The position numbers and the translations under genes are program-made. A stretch of DNA of 7,166 nt from Burkholderia sp. (GTDB lineage: Bacteria; Pseudomonadota; Gammaproteobacteria; Burkholderiales; Burkholderiaceae). Each line of letters opens with the position of its first letter. Position 1 is the first letter of the stretch. Shown one piece after another: positions 6,004 through 7,166 of this stretch. Under the pieces are notes generated by a model, which worked only from the letters and a program-made list of their open reading frames with translations, had not been told where the DNA came from and made no database searches. The stretch is from NCBI GenBank assembly GCA_030151225.1, contig JASLEG010000224.1:1-7166 (forward strand), in the 5' to 3' direction.

Positions 6004-6094
6004 AGCCCGCCCGAATCCGCCCGCAGCCCGCCGCCGAGCCCCTCGCGCGCACGCCCGAAGAACCGCAGCACCAACGATACGCATCCGCACCGAC
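6004..6094 (+). other. Intergenic gap between the two metH genes
   Basis: Ninety-one bases with no promoter, terminator or good ribosome-binding site visible. The downstream gene is shifted by one frame relative to the upstream one, so the genes are truly separate and not interrupted by a single stop codon. Its length corresponds to the interdomain linker of single-chain MetH. Confidence 0.6.

Positions 6095-7166
<1,072 letters not shown>

Overview
The window is GC-rich chromosomal DNA (about 70% G+C by eye, with GC-rich third codon positions). The gene content fits Burkholderia or a close relative: a PhaM-type PHB granule regulator, a DUF3567 protein (a family I associate with Burkholderiales), and methionine synthase divided between two adjacent genes. 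Genus is inferred from family resemblance only; no marker gene is present.

Left part, minus strand: the 5' part of phaM runs off the left edge (start codon at 722). Upstream of it lies a 330-aa fumarylacetoacetate-hydrolase (FAH) family gene (869-1861). Divergent from the FAH gene is an IclR-family regulator (2003-2854, plus strand). They share a roughly 140-bp control region with one AT-rich island, the classic layout of a regulator and its target. PhaM activates PHA synthase and ties granules to the nucleoid. The substrate of the FAH enzyme cannot be read from sequence.

Middle, plus strand: a membrane-anchored protein with a Pro/Ala-rich spacer and a C-terminal DUF3108 domain (3027-4262) follows the IclR gene. 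A small dyad sits inside its possible promoter. Next comes a 248-base gene-free stretch (4263-4510) with a tandem TTGACA repeat and several short hairpins. It leads to a small DUF3567 gene (4511-4768) with the best ribosome-binding site in the window, closed by a clear intrinsic terminator (4826-4857).

Right part, plus strand: a new transcription unit begins just after the terminator, with a TACAAT -10 and a short leader. The first gene (4939-6003) encodes the zinc-dependent homocysteine-binding module of cobalamin-dependent methionine synthase. The second (from 6095, running off the right edge) encodes the methyltetrahydrofolate-binding module and the start of the cap/cobalamin region. The two gene products together should perform MetH chemistry.

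No mobile elements, CRISPR arrays, tRNA or rRNA genes were seen. Most long overlapping reading frames are GC-bias shadows. I found no convincing new system; the most open questions are the 4263-4510 leader, the FAH/IclR pair and the split of MetH.
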